NCBI GenBank assembly: GCA_035945115.1 | Contig: DASZAN010000116.1 | Span: 1 to 64,000 of the forward strand | Source of the DNA: DAHUYF01 sp035945115 | Lineage (GTDB): Bacteria; Pseudomonadota; Alphaproteobacteria; ATCC43930; CGMCC-115725 | Reading direction: 5' to 3' | Length of the DNA: 64,000 nt | Shown here: in pieces, positions 9,333 through 18,105 of the stretch | How positions within the stretch are numbered: the stretch's first letter is position 1 | Layout of the letters: each line of letters starts with the position of its first letter | Notes under the pieces: generated by a model | Database searches by the model: none | Seen by the model: the letters and a program-made list of their open reading frames with translations, nothing else | What the model was told of the DNA's origin: nothing | Made by a program: the position numbers and the translations under genes

Positions 9333-10491
9333 CGGCGGCGTGCCAGAGCGTCGCCACGACGGCAATCAGTAGCGCCGGGGTGATCGTGTAGTTCACCGCG
9401 TTCCAACCGGCGAGCGCGAAGACGCCGCCCGAGGAGAGCGACGCCAGCGCCACCGTCCCGAATGTCAAGAACTCGTTGAGACCCTGCGTCTTGGCGCGCT
9501 CCTCGGGGCGGTAGGCGCTGGTGAGCAGCGTGGTGCCGCCGACATACATGAAGTTCCAGCCGAGCCCAACCAAGGTGAGTGCCAGCCAGAAATGGACGAG
9601 GCTCGTGCCGGCGAGCGCCACCAGCACGCTCACGAGCACGCTCGCCGCCCCCGCGAGCAAAATGCGGGTCACGCCGAAGCGTGCAATAAGCCGGCCAGTG
9701 ATGAAGGACGGCGCGAACATGCCGACGAGGTGGAGGCGGATGATGCCGATCGCGTCATCGCTGCTGTGGCCGCAGCCGACGGCGGCGAGCGGCGTCGCCG
9801 TCATGACGAATGACATGGCGGCATAGCCGAGCACACTGTTGGCGACGGCGGCGATGAAGACGGGCTGGCGCGCGATCACGGAGAGCGGCCGGCCGCCGCC
9901 GCTGGCGGCGGGCGCGCTCGAGTGCATCGCTGCGAGGAGCGAGAGCAGCAGCACCGTCGCCGCCGCGAGCACGCTGATGGCGAGGTAGGCGCCGGCGAAC
10001 AGCACCGGCGCGAAGAGGTCCTTGCTGAAGCCGGCGACGCTCGGCCCCAGGAACGCCGCGGCGACGCCGCCCGCCAGCACCCAGGAGACGGCACGGCCCT
10101 TGTCGGTGGCCTCGGCCGCATCGGCAGCGGCGAAGCGGTAGTACTGCGCCGTCGCCTGAAAGCAGCCCATGAGTGCATTGCCAAGGCAAAAGCCGACGAA
10201 GCTCTGCTGGAAAATCGCCACGGTGGAGATGGCGCCGCCGAGCCCGCCCAGCGCCGCACCCAGCATGAAACCGGCACGCCGCCCGATGCGCGCCATCAGG
10301 AAGGACGCGGGAATCGTCGTCGCGGCAGTGGTGAGCGTGATGAGCGAATAGGGCAGCGTCGCCAGCAACGTCGCCGGCGCGAGCGTCGCGCCGACAAGGC
10401 CCGAGAGCGCCGCTTGCACCGAGCTCGCGGAGAGATAAAGCCCCTGGCAGATCGCCAGGATCACGACATTGCGCCAGGCGCGGGAATGCAT
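9286..10491 (-). CDS. Major facilitator superfamily transporter
   Basis: A 401-aa, strongly hydrophobic protein with about 12 membrane segments. The loop after segment 2 has the MFS pattern (MARIGRRAGFMLGAALGG), and segment 4 contains GNALMGCFQATAQYYRFAAAD. A second-half counterpart, GRLIARFGVTRILLAG, gives the expected two-fold repeat. MFS proteins move small solutes with or against a proton gradient; the substrate cannot be read from the sequence. It is transcribed against the preceding gene and shares 47 nt of 3' end with it. Confidence 0.88.
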   Translation of the reverse strand: MHSRAWRNVVILAICQGLYLSASSVQAALSGLVGATLAPATLLATLPYSLITLTTAATTIPASFLMARIGRRAGFMLGAALGGLGGAISTVAIFQQSFVGFCLGNALMGCFQATAQYYRFAAADAAEATDKGRAVSWVLAGGVAAAFLGPSVAGFSKDLFAPVLFAGAYLAISVLAAATVLLLSLLAAMHSSAPAASGGGRPLSVIARQPVFIAAVANSVLGYAAMSFVMTATPLAAVGCGHSSDDAIGIIRLHLVGMFAPSFITGRLIARFGVTRILLAGAASVLVSVLVALAGTSLVHFWLALTLVGLGWNFMYVGGTTLLTSAYRPEERAKTQGLNEFLTFGTVALASLSSGGVFALAGWNAVNYTITPALLIAVVATLWHAAVSRRAQQVAPLPRAG

Positions 10492-10558
10492 GCGCGCGTG
10501 ATTAGCCGCTGGGCGCGGCAGTGTCTAACGCAAGGAACGCATGCCAGCGTTCCGCCCG

Positions 10559-10666
10559 CCTCTCCCCTCGGGGAGAGGGTTGGGGTGAGGAGGAAACTCG
10601 GCACCAGCCATCGCGCGGCTCCCCCTCACCCGGCGCTCCGCACCGACCTCTCCCCAAGGGGAAAGG
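10559..10666. repeat. Dispersed palindromic repeat, family B copy 1
   Basis: Hairpin cctctcccc (10559-10567) / ggggagagg (10570-10578) is followed by ggggtgagg (10582-10590), which pairs with ccctcaccc (10623-10631), and then by a second hairpin cctctcccc / ggggaaagg (10647-10666). The whole unit is an imperfect palindrome. It occupies most of the 207-nt space between the MFS and M24 aminopeptidase genes, both on the minus strand. Related units lie at 23837, 33564, 42490 and 49291. Confidence 0.85.
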
Positions 10667-10698
10667 CTATATGTGAACCGCGACAGAGAGACGGACCC

Positions 10699-12735
10699 TT
10701 ACTTGTCAACGATCGGCCGCGTCGCCTCCGCGAGCCAACGCGCGGTCTTCGCATCGACGAGCGGCGTGAGCTCGGTGCGGACGCGCGCGTGATAGGCGTC
10801 GAGCCAGGCGATCTCGGCGGGATCGAGCAGGGCCGGATCGACGAGCGTGCGGTCGATCGGCGCGAGCGTCAGCGTTTCGAATCCCAGGATTTCGCGCTCG
10901 GCGCCCGCCGCGGAAGCGGGCGTCACCACCACAAGATTCTCGATGCGGATGCCGTAGGCGCCCGTCTTGTAGTAGCCGGGCTCGTCGGAGACGATCATGC
11001 CGGGCAGCAGCGCCTGCGCGTTGGGTGCCTTCGATATCCGCTGCGGCCCTTCATGGACGCCGAGATAGCTGCCGACGCCATGGCCGGTGCCGTGGTCGTA
11101 GTCGAGCCCCGCTTCCCAGAGCGCAGCACGCGCCAGGGCGTCGATCTGCGCGCCGTTGGTCCCCTTCGGAAAGCGACAGGTGGCGAGCGCGATGTGGCCC
11201 TTGAGCACGCGGGTGAAGCGCTCGCGCATCTCCGCAGTCGGCGTGCCGATCGCCACCGTGCGCGTCACGTCGGTGGTGCCGTCGAGATACTGCGCGCCGG
11301 AATCGACGAGATAGAGCATGCCGGGCCCGAGCTGCCGCTCGCTGTCGGGGCTCGCGCGGTAGTGCACGATCGCGCCGTTGGCGCCGGCGCCGGAGATGGT
11401 GGGAAAACTCAGGTCGCGGAAATGCTCGCCCGCGCGGCGAAATTGCTCGAGCCGATCGGACGCGGCGATCTCGCCGAGACCGCCTTCGGGCGCCTTCTCC
11501 GCGAGCCAGTCAAGAAAGCGCGTGAGCGCCGCGCCGTCGCGGCGGTGCGCACGCCGCGTGCCCTCGATCTCGACGGCGTTCTTGCAGGCCTTCGGCAATT
11601 GGCAGGGATCGCCGGCGCGACGGATTTCGGCGCCGGCCTCAGCGAGGCGATCGAACACCCAAGCGGCGGCGCTCATCGGATCCACTTGCACGCGGCGGTG
11701 CGCCGCGCCCAACGCCCCGAGCGCAGGAGCGAATGCCTCGCGCTCGGCAATACGGACGCGATTGCCGAGATGCGCGATCGTCTCCGGCAGGAGCTTGCGG
11801 CGGTCGATGAAGAGATCGACGCTGGCGTCGCGGTGGAGCAGGGCGAAGGAGAGCGGCAGCGGCGTGTGCGCGACGTCGCCGCCGCGGATGTTGAGAAGCC
11901 AGGCGATCGCGTCGGGCGCGGTCAGCACCACGGCATCGACGCGATCGGCCGCGAGCACCTCGGCGACGCGCTCGCGCTTCTCTTGGGCACTTTCGCCGGC
12001 GAAGTCGATCCCGTGCGGCATGACGGGGGCAAGCGGCGGCGGCGGCTGGTCGGGCCAGATGGCGTCGATCGGATTGCGGTCGAGCGGGGTGAGCCGCCCG
12101 CCCGCCTTCTCCGCCGCCTGGCGGTAGCGCTCGACCTCGACCGGCGTGTGCAGCCAGGGATCGTAGGCGAGGATTTCGCCGGGCTTCAGCGTCGCGGTGA
12201 TCCACTCGCTCGCCGGCTGCTCGACGAGGTGACGGCGGGCAAAGAGCGTGCCATCCACCTCGTTCTCCGCCTGGAGGGTGTAGCGGCCATCGACGAAAAT
12301 CGCCGCTTGCTGCGACAGGACCACCGCAAGCCCAGCCGATCCGCCGAAGCCGGTCAGCCATCGCAGCCGCTGCGCGCGAGCCGCGACGTATTCCCCTTGG
12401 TGCTCATCGGCGCGTGGGACGAGAAAGCCGTGGACGCCATGCCGGCCGAGCCAGCCGCGCAACGCCGCGAGCCGGTCCGCCCGGGGCATCGTTGCCGGCC
12501 GCGCCGCGGCGATTCCATCGGCGAGCGCCTGAAGCTCGGCCTTGAGGTCGGATGAGGGCCGCGGCGCTACCAGCGCCATCCATCCATCGCGCTCAGCCCC
12601 CGGCGGTGCCGCCAACACACCGGCGATGAGGTTGCGCACACCGGCGGGATCATACGGGGCATCCGCCTCGCGCAGCAGGTTCCCGAGCCGGGCATCCCCG
12701 CCATATCGCCCTGCCGAACCCACCGATCGCGCCAT
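10699..12735 (-). CDS. M24 family aminopeptidase P (Xaa-Pro aminopeptidase)
   Basis: A 678-aa cytoplasmic peptidase expected to remove N-terminal residues before proline. After about 80 N-terminal residues come two creatinase-like N-domains (RADRLAALRGWLGRHGVHGF; AIFVDGRYTLQAE; IRGGDVAHTPLPLSF). The pita-bread catalytic domain follows, with the five metal ligands visible: two Asp in YLVDSGAQYLDGTTDVTRT, His in GTGHGVGSYLGVHEGP, Glu in IVSDEPGYY and Glu in GIRIENLVVV. The start is set by GGAGGAGGG just before ATG 12735; a longer frame to 12852 lacks such support. The N-terminal extension (LGNLLREADAPYDPAGVRNL onward) is not part of the standard family. Confidence 0.93.
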   Translation of the reverse strand: MARSVGSAGRYGGDARLGNLLREADAPYDPAGVRNLIAGVLAAPPGAERDGWMALVAPRPSSDLKAELQALADGIAAARPATMPRADRLAALRGWLGRHGVHGFLVPRADEHQGEYVAARAQRLRWLTGFGGSAGLAVVLSQQAAIFVDGRYTLQAENEVDGTLFARRHLVEQPASEWITATLKPGEILAYDPWLHTPVEVERYRQAAEKAGGRLTPLDRNPIDAIWPDQPPPPLAPVMPHGIDFAGESAQEKRERVAEVLAADRVDAVVLTAPDAIAWLLNIRGGDVAHTPLPLSFALLHRDASVDLFIDRRKLLPETIAHLGNRVRIAEREAFAPALGALGAAHRRVQVDPMSAAAWVFDRLAEAGAEIRRAGDPCQLPKACKNAVEIEGTRRAHRRDGAALTRFLDWLAEKAPEGGLGEIAASDRLEQFRRAGEHFRDLSFPTISGAGANGAIVHYRASPDSERQLGPGMLYLVDSGAQYLDGTTDVTRTVAIGTPTAEMRERFTRVLKGHIALATCRFPKGTNGAQIDALARAALWEAGLDYDHGTGHGVGSYLGVHEGPQRISKAPNAQALLPGMIVSDEPGYYKTGAYGIRIENLVVVTPASAAGAEREILGFETLTLAPIDRTLVDPALLDPAEIAWLDAYHARVRTELTPLVDAKTARWLAEATRPIVDK

Positions 12736-12911
12736 GAGGTCCCTCCTCCGCGTGAGGCTAAGGTGCCACCCTGCAAGTGACAATGCCACCCCGCCCATGC
12801 ATCCGCGCCAGGGCTGGGTTGCGCCTGCCTCACTCCCCTTCCACGGCAACAATGCTTACCTATTGTGCGAATGCGAAGGAAGCTTCGCACTTGCGAAAAT
12901 ATGAGGCTAAC

Positions 12912-13136
12912 ATGCTGAAGATCATTGGCAATTTTATCGAGCATTCGCTCGATGCCTGGGCCGCTTGGCGGCAACGCCAGCGGGCCATCAACGAGCTTTA
13001 TGCGCTCGACGACCGGGCGCTGGCCGATATCGGCATCAACCGCGCCGAGATCCCCTTCGTGCTGTCGCGCTCGAGCACCGGCGAGCGGTTCATCCCGGCC
13101 AACGCCGTCAATAGCAACGTCCCGCACGCCGCCTGA
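12912..13136 (+). CDS. DUF1127 small protein
   Basis: A 74-aa basic protein: the middle (AWRQRQRAINELYALDDRALADIGINRAEI) is the DUF1127/YjiS domain. Other small alphaproteobacterial DUF1127 proteins have been linked to RNA turnover and to stress or nutrient responses; that role is not shown here. Start ATG 12912 places MLKIIGNFIEHSLDAWAAW before the domain, in line with the family. The 176-nt upstream gap separates it from the divergent M24 gene and probably holds both promoters; no clear -35/-10 pair was recognised. Confidence 0.85.
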   Translation: MLKIIGNFIEHSLDAWAAWRQRQRAINELYALDDRALADIGINRAEIPFVLSRSSTGERFIPANAVNSNVPHAA

Positions 13137-13215
13137 GCGAGCCTTCCGCGGCGATTTTCTCTCTTGTGGCCTTGGTGACTACGGCCGATCCTGCGGCGGC
13201 GAAGGGGTTTTGCCG

Positions 13216-14166
13216 ATGCTGTCGCCCTCGACGGAGGAGCACCGCCACCACGCGCATGGTGCTGCGGCCCATGATCACCACGCCCATGGCGCGCCGGATT
13301 TTGGCGTCGCCTTCGGCGTCGGTGTCGTGCTCAACCTTGCTTTCGTCATCGCCGAGGCCACCTACGGCGTCCTCGCCCATTCGGTGGCGCTTCTCGCCGA
13401 TGCCGGCCACAATCTCGGCGACGTCTTGAGCCTCGCGGTCGCGGGCGCGGCCGCCATCCTGGTGCGGCGCCATCCAAGCGACCGCTTCACCTATGGGCTG
13501 CGTAGCTCGTCCATTCTCGCTGCGCTCTTCAACGTCATCGTCCTCTTGATCGCGGTCGGCGCCATTATCGTCGCCGCGCTCGACCATTTCGTGACGCCGG
13601 AGCCGGTGGCGAGCGGGACGGTGATCGTCGTCGCCACGCTCGGCATCCTCGTCAACGGCGGCACGGCCCTCCTCTTCCGCAAGAGCCACGGCGACCTCAA
13701 CGCGCGCGCAGCCTTTGTCCATCTCCTCGCCGATGCTGCGGTCTCCTTCGGTGTCGTCATTGCCGGCGCGGTCATCGCGCTGACGGGATGGCTCTGGATC
13801 GATCCGGCGGCGAGCCTCGTCATCGCCGCCGTCATCGTCGCCGGCACTTGGCAGCTCCTGCGCAACGCCATGACCCTGGCGCTTCACGCCGTGCCCGCCG
13901 GCATCGATCCCGGCGCGGTGCGCGCCCATCTCGACGCCGTCGCCGGCGTCGTCCAGGTGCACGATCTCCACATCTGGCCGATGAGCACGACCGAGACCGC
14001 GCTCACCTGTCATCTGGTGATGCCCGCCGGTCATCCCGGCGACCGCGTGCTCGCGCATCTCGTCCAGGAACTGCACGATCGCTTCGGCATCGAGCACGCG
14101 ACGATCCAAGTGGAGACGGGCGATCCCGATCATCCTTGCAAGCTCGTACCGGATCACGTCGTATAG
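13216..14166 (+). CDS. Cation diffusion facilitator family metal exporter
   Basis: A 316-aa CzcD-like transporter that likely exports Zn2+ or a similar divalent metal in exchange for protons. The N-terminus is His-rich (EEHRHHAHGAAAHDHHAHG). Six membrane segments follow. The transport site is visible as His and Asp in LLADAGHNLGDVLSL (segment 2) and in HLLADAAVSFGVV (segment 5). The C-terminal ~90 residues form the cytoplasmic metal-binding domain (VQVHDLHIWPMSTTETALTC, HATIQVETGD). No metal-responsive regulator is adjacent, so the exact ion is not fixed. Confidence 0.93.
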   Translation: MLSPSTEEHRHHAHGAAAHDHHAHGAPDFGVAFGVGVVLNLAFVIAEATYGVLAHSVALLADAGHNLGDVLSLAVAGAAAILVRRHPSDRFTYGLRSSSILAALFNVIVLLIAVGAIIVAALDHFVTPEPVASGTVIVVATLGILVNGGTALLFRKSHGDLNARAAFVHLLADAAVSFGVVIAGAVIALTGWLWIDPAASLVIAAVIVAGTWQLLRNAMTLALHAVPAGIDPGAVRAHLDAVAGVVQVHDLHIWPMSTTETALTCHLVMPAGHPGDRVLAHLVQELHDRFGIEHATIQVETGDPDHPCKLVPDHVV

Positions 14167-14202
14167 CGGCGCTCCCGCGCTCTTCGACGAGGTTCGCCGC
14201 GT

Positions 14203-15878
14203 TTGTCTGCTCAAAACCCGCTTCACGCCGTTCTGATCCTGCTGCTGGCCGCCATCGTCGCCGTGCCGCTCGCACAGCGGCTCAGGGCGAGCCCCGTCTT
14301 GGGCTATCTCGCCGCCGGTGTCGTCGTCGGCCCCTTCGGCTTCGGCTTTATCGGGAACACGCAAGAAGCGGAGCGGCTTTCCGAGTTCGGCGTCGTCTTC
14401 CTGCTCTTCACCATCGGCCTCGACCTGCCGCTGACGCGACTTCAGGCGATGTGGCGCTATATTTTCGGCCTGGGCGTGGCGCAGGTGGTCCTGACCGGAC
14501 TCGCTATCGGCGTCGCCGCCTACGCGCTCGGCCTAGCGCCGCGCGCTGCGCTCGTCGTCGGCGGCGCGCTCGCCTTCTCCTCGACGGCAACGGTGCTGGA
14601 GCTCCTCGGCGAGCGCGGCGAGCTCGCGAGCCGCACCGGCCGCGTCGCACTTGCCATCCTGCTCTTCCAGGATCTCTGCGTCGTGCCGCTGTTGGCGCTC
14701 CTGCCGTTGCTCGGCGCCAGCGCCGAAAGCCTCGCTGCGGCGCTTGCGCTCGCGCTCGGCAAAGGCGTCGCCGCGCTCCTCCTCATTGTCGTGCTCGGGC
14801 GCCTGGTGCTACGGCCGCTTTATCGCGTGATCGCCATGACGCGCATCCGCGAGACCTTCGCCGCCACCAACCTCTTGGTGGTGCTCGGCATCGGCACGGC
14901 CACCGCCTATGCCGGCATGTCGATGGCGCTCGGCGCCTTTCTCGCGGGATTGCTGCTGGCCGAAACCGCGTACCGCCACCAGGTCGAGGCCGACATCCTG
15001 CCCTTCCGCGGCCTTTTCCTCGGCCTCTTCTTCATCACCGTCGGCATGGTGATCGACACGTCCCTGGTGCTGGCGCATTGGGCCAAAGTGCTGACGCTCG
15101 CCGCCGCGCTCATCGCCGGCAAGGCGCTCCTCCTCATCGCCATCGCGCGTGCGACCCGCGTCGGCGCACCGCTTGCGCTGCGGGTCGGGCTCCTCCTCTC
15201 GCAATGTGGCGAGTTCGCTTTCGTCATCTTCGGCATCGCCTTGCAGCTGGGACTCCTCGGCCGCGATCTCGGCGAGATCCTGATCGCCACCGTGGCGCTT
15301 ACCATGGCGACGACGCCGGTGATGGCGAGCCTCGGCCGCCGCGCCGCGCTGCGCTCGCAAGGAACGCGCGCGGCCGAGACGGCGCGGCTTGGCGAAGAGA
15401 CGGCCGATGTCTCGGGCCACGTCATCATCGCCGGCTACGGTCGCATCGGCCAGATCGTGGGCCAGCTCTTGGCGGCGCAGCAAATTCCTTATGTGGCGAT
15501 CGAGCAAAGCGTGCCGATCGTGGAAGAGAGCCGCAAGCGCGATCGTCCCGTCTATTTCGGCGATGCGAGCCGGCCGAGCTCTTGCGCGCCGCCGGCGTCG
15601 AGCGCGCAAGCGCCGCCATCATCACCATCGATCAGCCCGAAGCGGCCGAGCGCGTCGTCGCCTCGCTCCGCCGCCAGCACCCCGATCTCCGCATCATCGC
15701 CCGCTCGCGCGACGCCGAACATGCGCGCCGGCTCGAGCAAGCCGGCGCGAACGACGTCATCCTCGAAGCGCTCGAGCCTGGCCTGCAAATGGGCGCCGCC
15801 GCACTCCGCCGCAGCGCCACCCCCGAAGACGAAATCGGCCGCGCCCTCGAGCGGCTGCGCAAGGGTGGCGCCGGCTAA
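14203..15878 (+). pseudogene. Kef-type cation/proton antiporter with RCK_N domain, frameshifted
   Basis: The gene begins at TTG 14203 (SAQNPLHAVLILLLAAIVAV). It encodes a CPA2 antiporter of 12-13 membrane segments: GYLAAGVVVGPFGFG, FLLFTIGLDLPL, FSSTATVLELL, LLLSQCGEFAFVIF. The cytoplasmic TrkA_N/RCK domain follows (VIIAGYGRIGQIVGQLLAAQ). Near 15573-15576, after VYFGDASRP, the frame breaks. The expected continuation (ELLRAAGVERASAAIITID to RKGGAG) is in the next frame and ends at 15878. One missing base restores a single protein of about 560 aa; unbroken reading gives a nonsense serine/proline tail to 16107. The break is either a true mutation that damages NAD(H)-sensing, or a sequencing error. 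Both segments keep coding-like sequence, which favours a recent event. Confidence 0.85.
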
Positions 15879-15901
15879 GCGCGCTCCACCAGCGCTTCGT
15901 G

Positions 15902-15929
15902 CGTCGTCCCTGCCTTCGCAGGGACGACG
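15902..15929. terminator. Bidirectional terminator-like hairpin
   Basis: A perfect 12-bp stem (cgtcgtccctgc 15902-15913 with gcagggacgacg 15918-15929) and a 4-nt loop (cttc). It sits in the 78-nt gap between two convergent genes, the Kef-type gene and the SDR gene. Position and strength suggest a shared terminator, although no long T-run follows on either side. The core resembles palindromes that are scattered in many alphaproteobacterial genomes. Confidence 0.6.
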
Positions 15930-15956
15930 AATAACCGGCAAATACTGGCCACGAAC

Positions 15957-16880
15957 TCACTCCAGCGGCAGCCCCGCATGCACCGCGCGGGCGTCGCCCA
16001 AGGGCGTGAAGTTCGTCGCCAGCGACGGCATCGCCACCTCGGCGATGGTCTCGGGCGTCCAGCCGCCATGGCGATGCACCATGCGGATCGGCCGCGTCAG
16101 GCTGTAGAGCGAGAGCTCGGCGGCGCGTTGATGGAAGACCTGGCCGTTGACGTACTTCGCCTGCTCGGAGGCGAGAAAGACGCAGAGCGGCGCGATGGCA
16201 TCGGCGCGGCTGCGGCGCAGCCGCTCCTCGCGCATCGCCGCCACCTTGGGGTCCTTGGGCGTCGGCACGGCGCGGGTCATGCGGGTGTCGGCCGAGGGAC
16301 AGACGACGTTGACGGTGATGCCCTTCTCGGCGTTCTCCATGGCGACGATGCGCGCCAAACCCACCACGCCCATTTTCGCCGCACCGTAATTCGCCTGGCC
16401 GATATTGCCGAGGAGACCCGAGGTGGACGATACCATGATGAGCCGGCCGTAGCCCTGCTCGCGAAAGAGATTGATGGCGGCGCGGTTGACGTTGAAGTGC
16501 CCGTTCAGATGCACGTCGATGACGGCATGCCAGTCCTCGGGCGACATGTTGTGGAACATGCGGTCGCGCAGGATGCCGGCGGAATTGAAGATGATGTGGA
16601 GGCCACCGAAGGCGTCGCGCGCCTGTTTCACCATGGCATGGCAATCTTCAAAGCGCGCGACCGAGCCGAAATTTGCGACGGCCTTGCCGCCCGCGCGCTC
16701 GATCTCGGCGACGAGCTCCTCGGCGGGCGCCTTGTCGCCACCGCCTTCGCCGCCGCCGCCCACGCCGGGATCGTTGACGACGACGCGTGCGCCATGCGCC
16801 GCCATCAGCTTCGCTACTTCCGCGCCGACGCCGCGGCCTGATCCGGTGCAGATCGCGACGCGCCCCTCGAGCATGCCCAT
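15957..16880 (-). CDS. SDR-family oxidoreductase, 3-hydroxyacyl-CoA dehydrogenase-like
   Basis: A 307-aa short-chain dehydrogenase/reductase. The cofactor motif is CTGSGRGVGAEVAKLMAAHG. The Gly-rich loop VVVNDPGVGGGGEGGG, followed by PAEELVAEIERAGGKA, is the pattern of the multifunctional-enzyme type 3-hydroxyacyl-CoA dehydrogenases of beta-oxidation. The catalytic Ser is in MVSSTSG and Tyr/Lys in NYGAAKMG. The C-terminal 70 residues (LTRPIRMVHRHGGWTPETIA) extend past the core fold. Start ATG 16880 precedes GMLEGRVAI. No beta-oxidation partner is adjacent; the nearest acyl-CoA ligase is 20 kb away. Confidence 0.85.
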   Translation of the reverse strand: MGMLEGRVAICTGSGRGVGAEVAKLMAAHGARVVVNDPGVGGGGEGGGDKAPAEELVAEIERAGGKAVANFGSVARFEDCHAMVKQARDAFGGLHIIFNSAGILRDRMFHNMSPEDWHAVIDVHLNGHFNVNRAAINLFREQGYGRLIMVSSTSGLLGNIGQANYGAAKMGVVGLARIVAMENAEKGITVNVVCPSADTRMTRAVPTPKDPKVAAMREERLRRSRADAIAPLCVFLASEQAKYVNGQVFHQRAAELSLYSLTRPIRMVHRHGGWTPETIAEVAMPSLATNFTPLGDARAVHAGLPLE

Positions 16881-16963
16881 GAGCTCGCCTCCCCAATTCT
16901 TTTAAGGCGGGCGATCGTGCGGAGATGGAGAGGGCGTGTCAAATCAGCTGCAGTAATGCCACG

Positions 16964-17057
16964 CGTCCTTCGACAGGCTCAGGACGAGGAATCTCTGAGC
17001 GTGGCATTTGCCCGATGCCACGAAGAAGGAACCTCATCCCGAGCCTGTCGAAGGACG
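16964..17057. repeat. Dispersed palindromic repeat, family A copy 1
   Basis: Outer arms cgtccttcgacaggctc (16964-16980) and gagcctgtcgaaggacg (17041-17057) are perfect complements. Pairing continues inward with wobbles (aggacgagg with cctcatccc). An inner stem cgtggcat (17000-17007) / atgccacg (17015-17022) caps the structure. It lies downstream of the membrane-protein gene and upstream of the SDR gene, both on the minus strand. Copies sit at 46010, 57933 and 61763. Confidence 0.88.
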
Positions 17058-17089
17058 CACCGGCCTGAATGCGGCCGATGCTTCCAGCT

Positions 17090-17914
17090 TTACTCGACCG
17101 GAACGGCGGCCGCGGCTCCGTCGGCGAGCACCTCACCCTCGGCGAGCTGGGCGTAGACATAGGCGTAGAAGGCGGCGGTGAGCGTCAGCACGAAGAAATA
17201 GCAGCCATAGCCCGCGAGCTCGACGAGCGGCGCCGCGAGCGCGCCGAGCGCGTGGTCGAGCGCGAGCCAGAGGCTCTCCCAGAGCGCGATCGGCGCGAGA
17301 ATGCAGGCGAGCCAACCGAAAAAGAGCGGTCGTGCATTCTCCGCGGTATGGGTCCAGGCGTCGCGCAGCAAGCGGCCGGGCTCGTCGATCGCCGCGGCGG
17401 GGAGCGCCAGCAACAGCCGCGTGGCCGCTGCGGCACTCGCAACGATGAGCGGCAGGATGGCGACGAGACCGCCGATCACGAAGAGAAGCCCGAGCGGCTG
17501 GAAGCCGCCGCCCCACAAGAACGCGAAGGCGTCGCGCCACCATTGGGTCTCGCCCATCCACAGCACCAGCAGCGCGAAGGGCGCCAGGAGCAGCGCCGCG
17601 ATCGCGGTCTGGAAGCGCGCGTAGCGCAGCTCGCGGGCGCCGAAGCTGAAGGGGATGCCGCCGTAGTAGACGTCGTTGTGCAGCACCGCGCGGTAACAGC
17701 CAACGGAGATCGCCGCCGAGGCGATTGCGATACACGCCGCCGTGAGGAGATCGAGCAGGAGTGCGACGACGCCGGGCCATGGCAGCATCTTGATGACGAC
17801 GCAGGCGAGGAGACAGGTGAGCCAGCCGAGAGCGAGATGCACGAACTCGCCCAGATGCTCGGCGACGATGCGATAGGCCGCGCCCGCCGTGTGCCACGCC
17901 GCGATCTTGACCAT
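17090..17914 (-). CDS. Hypothetical multi-pass membrane protein
   Basis: A 274-aa membrane protein of no family I recognise. From ATG 17914 it reads VKIAAWHTAGAAYRIVAEHL, then about six hydrophobic segments: LALGWLTCLLACVVIKMLP; LLLDLLTAACIAIASAAISV; FQTAIAALLLAPFALLVLW; PLGLLFVIGGLVAILPLIVA; RPLFFGWLACILAPIALWE; YGCYFFVLTLTAAFYAYVYA. Loops such as AIDEPGRLLRDAWTHTAENA recall the membrane proteins with paired DUF975/YciC-like repeats, but this is only a resemblance. It has a 191-nt divergent gap with the ABC substrate-binding gene at 18106; no functional link is evident. Confidence 0.7.
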   Translation of the reverse strand: MVKIAAWHTAGAAYRIVAEHLGEFVHLALGWLTCLLACVVIKMLPWPGVVALLLDLLTAACIAIASAAISVGCYRAVLHNDVYYGGIPFSFGARELRYARFQTAIAALLLAPFALLVLWMGETQWWRDAFAFLWGGGFQPLGLLFVIGGLVAILPLIVASAAAATRLLLALPAAAIDEPGRLLRDAWTHTAENARPLFFGWLACILAPIALWESLWLALDHALGALAAPLVELAGYGCYFFVLTLTAAFYAYVYAQLAEGEVLADGAAAAVPVE

Positions 17915-18105
17915 GGTTACCCTCAGATTGCCGCTCCGGCAATCATGCGCGCGCCCGCGCCGCAGCCACAAGGCGTTTCGCGTGGGATTTTCCCGGTATC
18001 CGCGCCGCGACGCGGCCTGTCGAATGACAGCGAATTTTTCGATTTTATCCGCGCGAATCCCGTTCTAATTTCGCGAAAACTGCGGCGTCGAAGGGGAGCT
18101 AGATC

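Noticed and set aside
9922..12555. 877-codon open frame on the + strand opposite the M24 aminopeptidase and MFS genes
   Set aside because: It is Arg/Gly/Ala/Glu-rich low-complexity sequence produced by the high-GC antisense frame; the minus-strand genes have clear families and conserved catalytic residues.
15879..16107. Extension of the Kef-type protein to 16107
   Set aside because: After 15576 that frame is Ser/Pro/Ala noise and runs antisense into the SDR gene; the true continuation is in the neighbouring frame ending at 15878.
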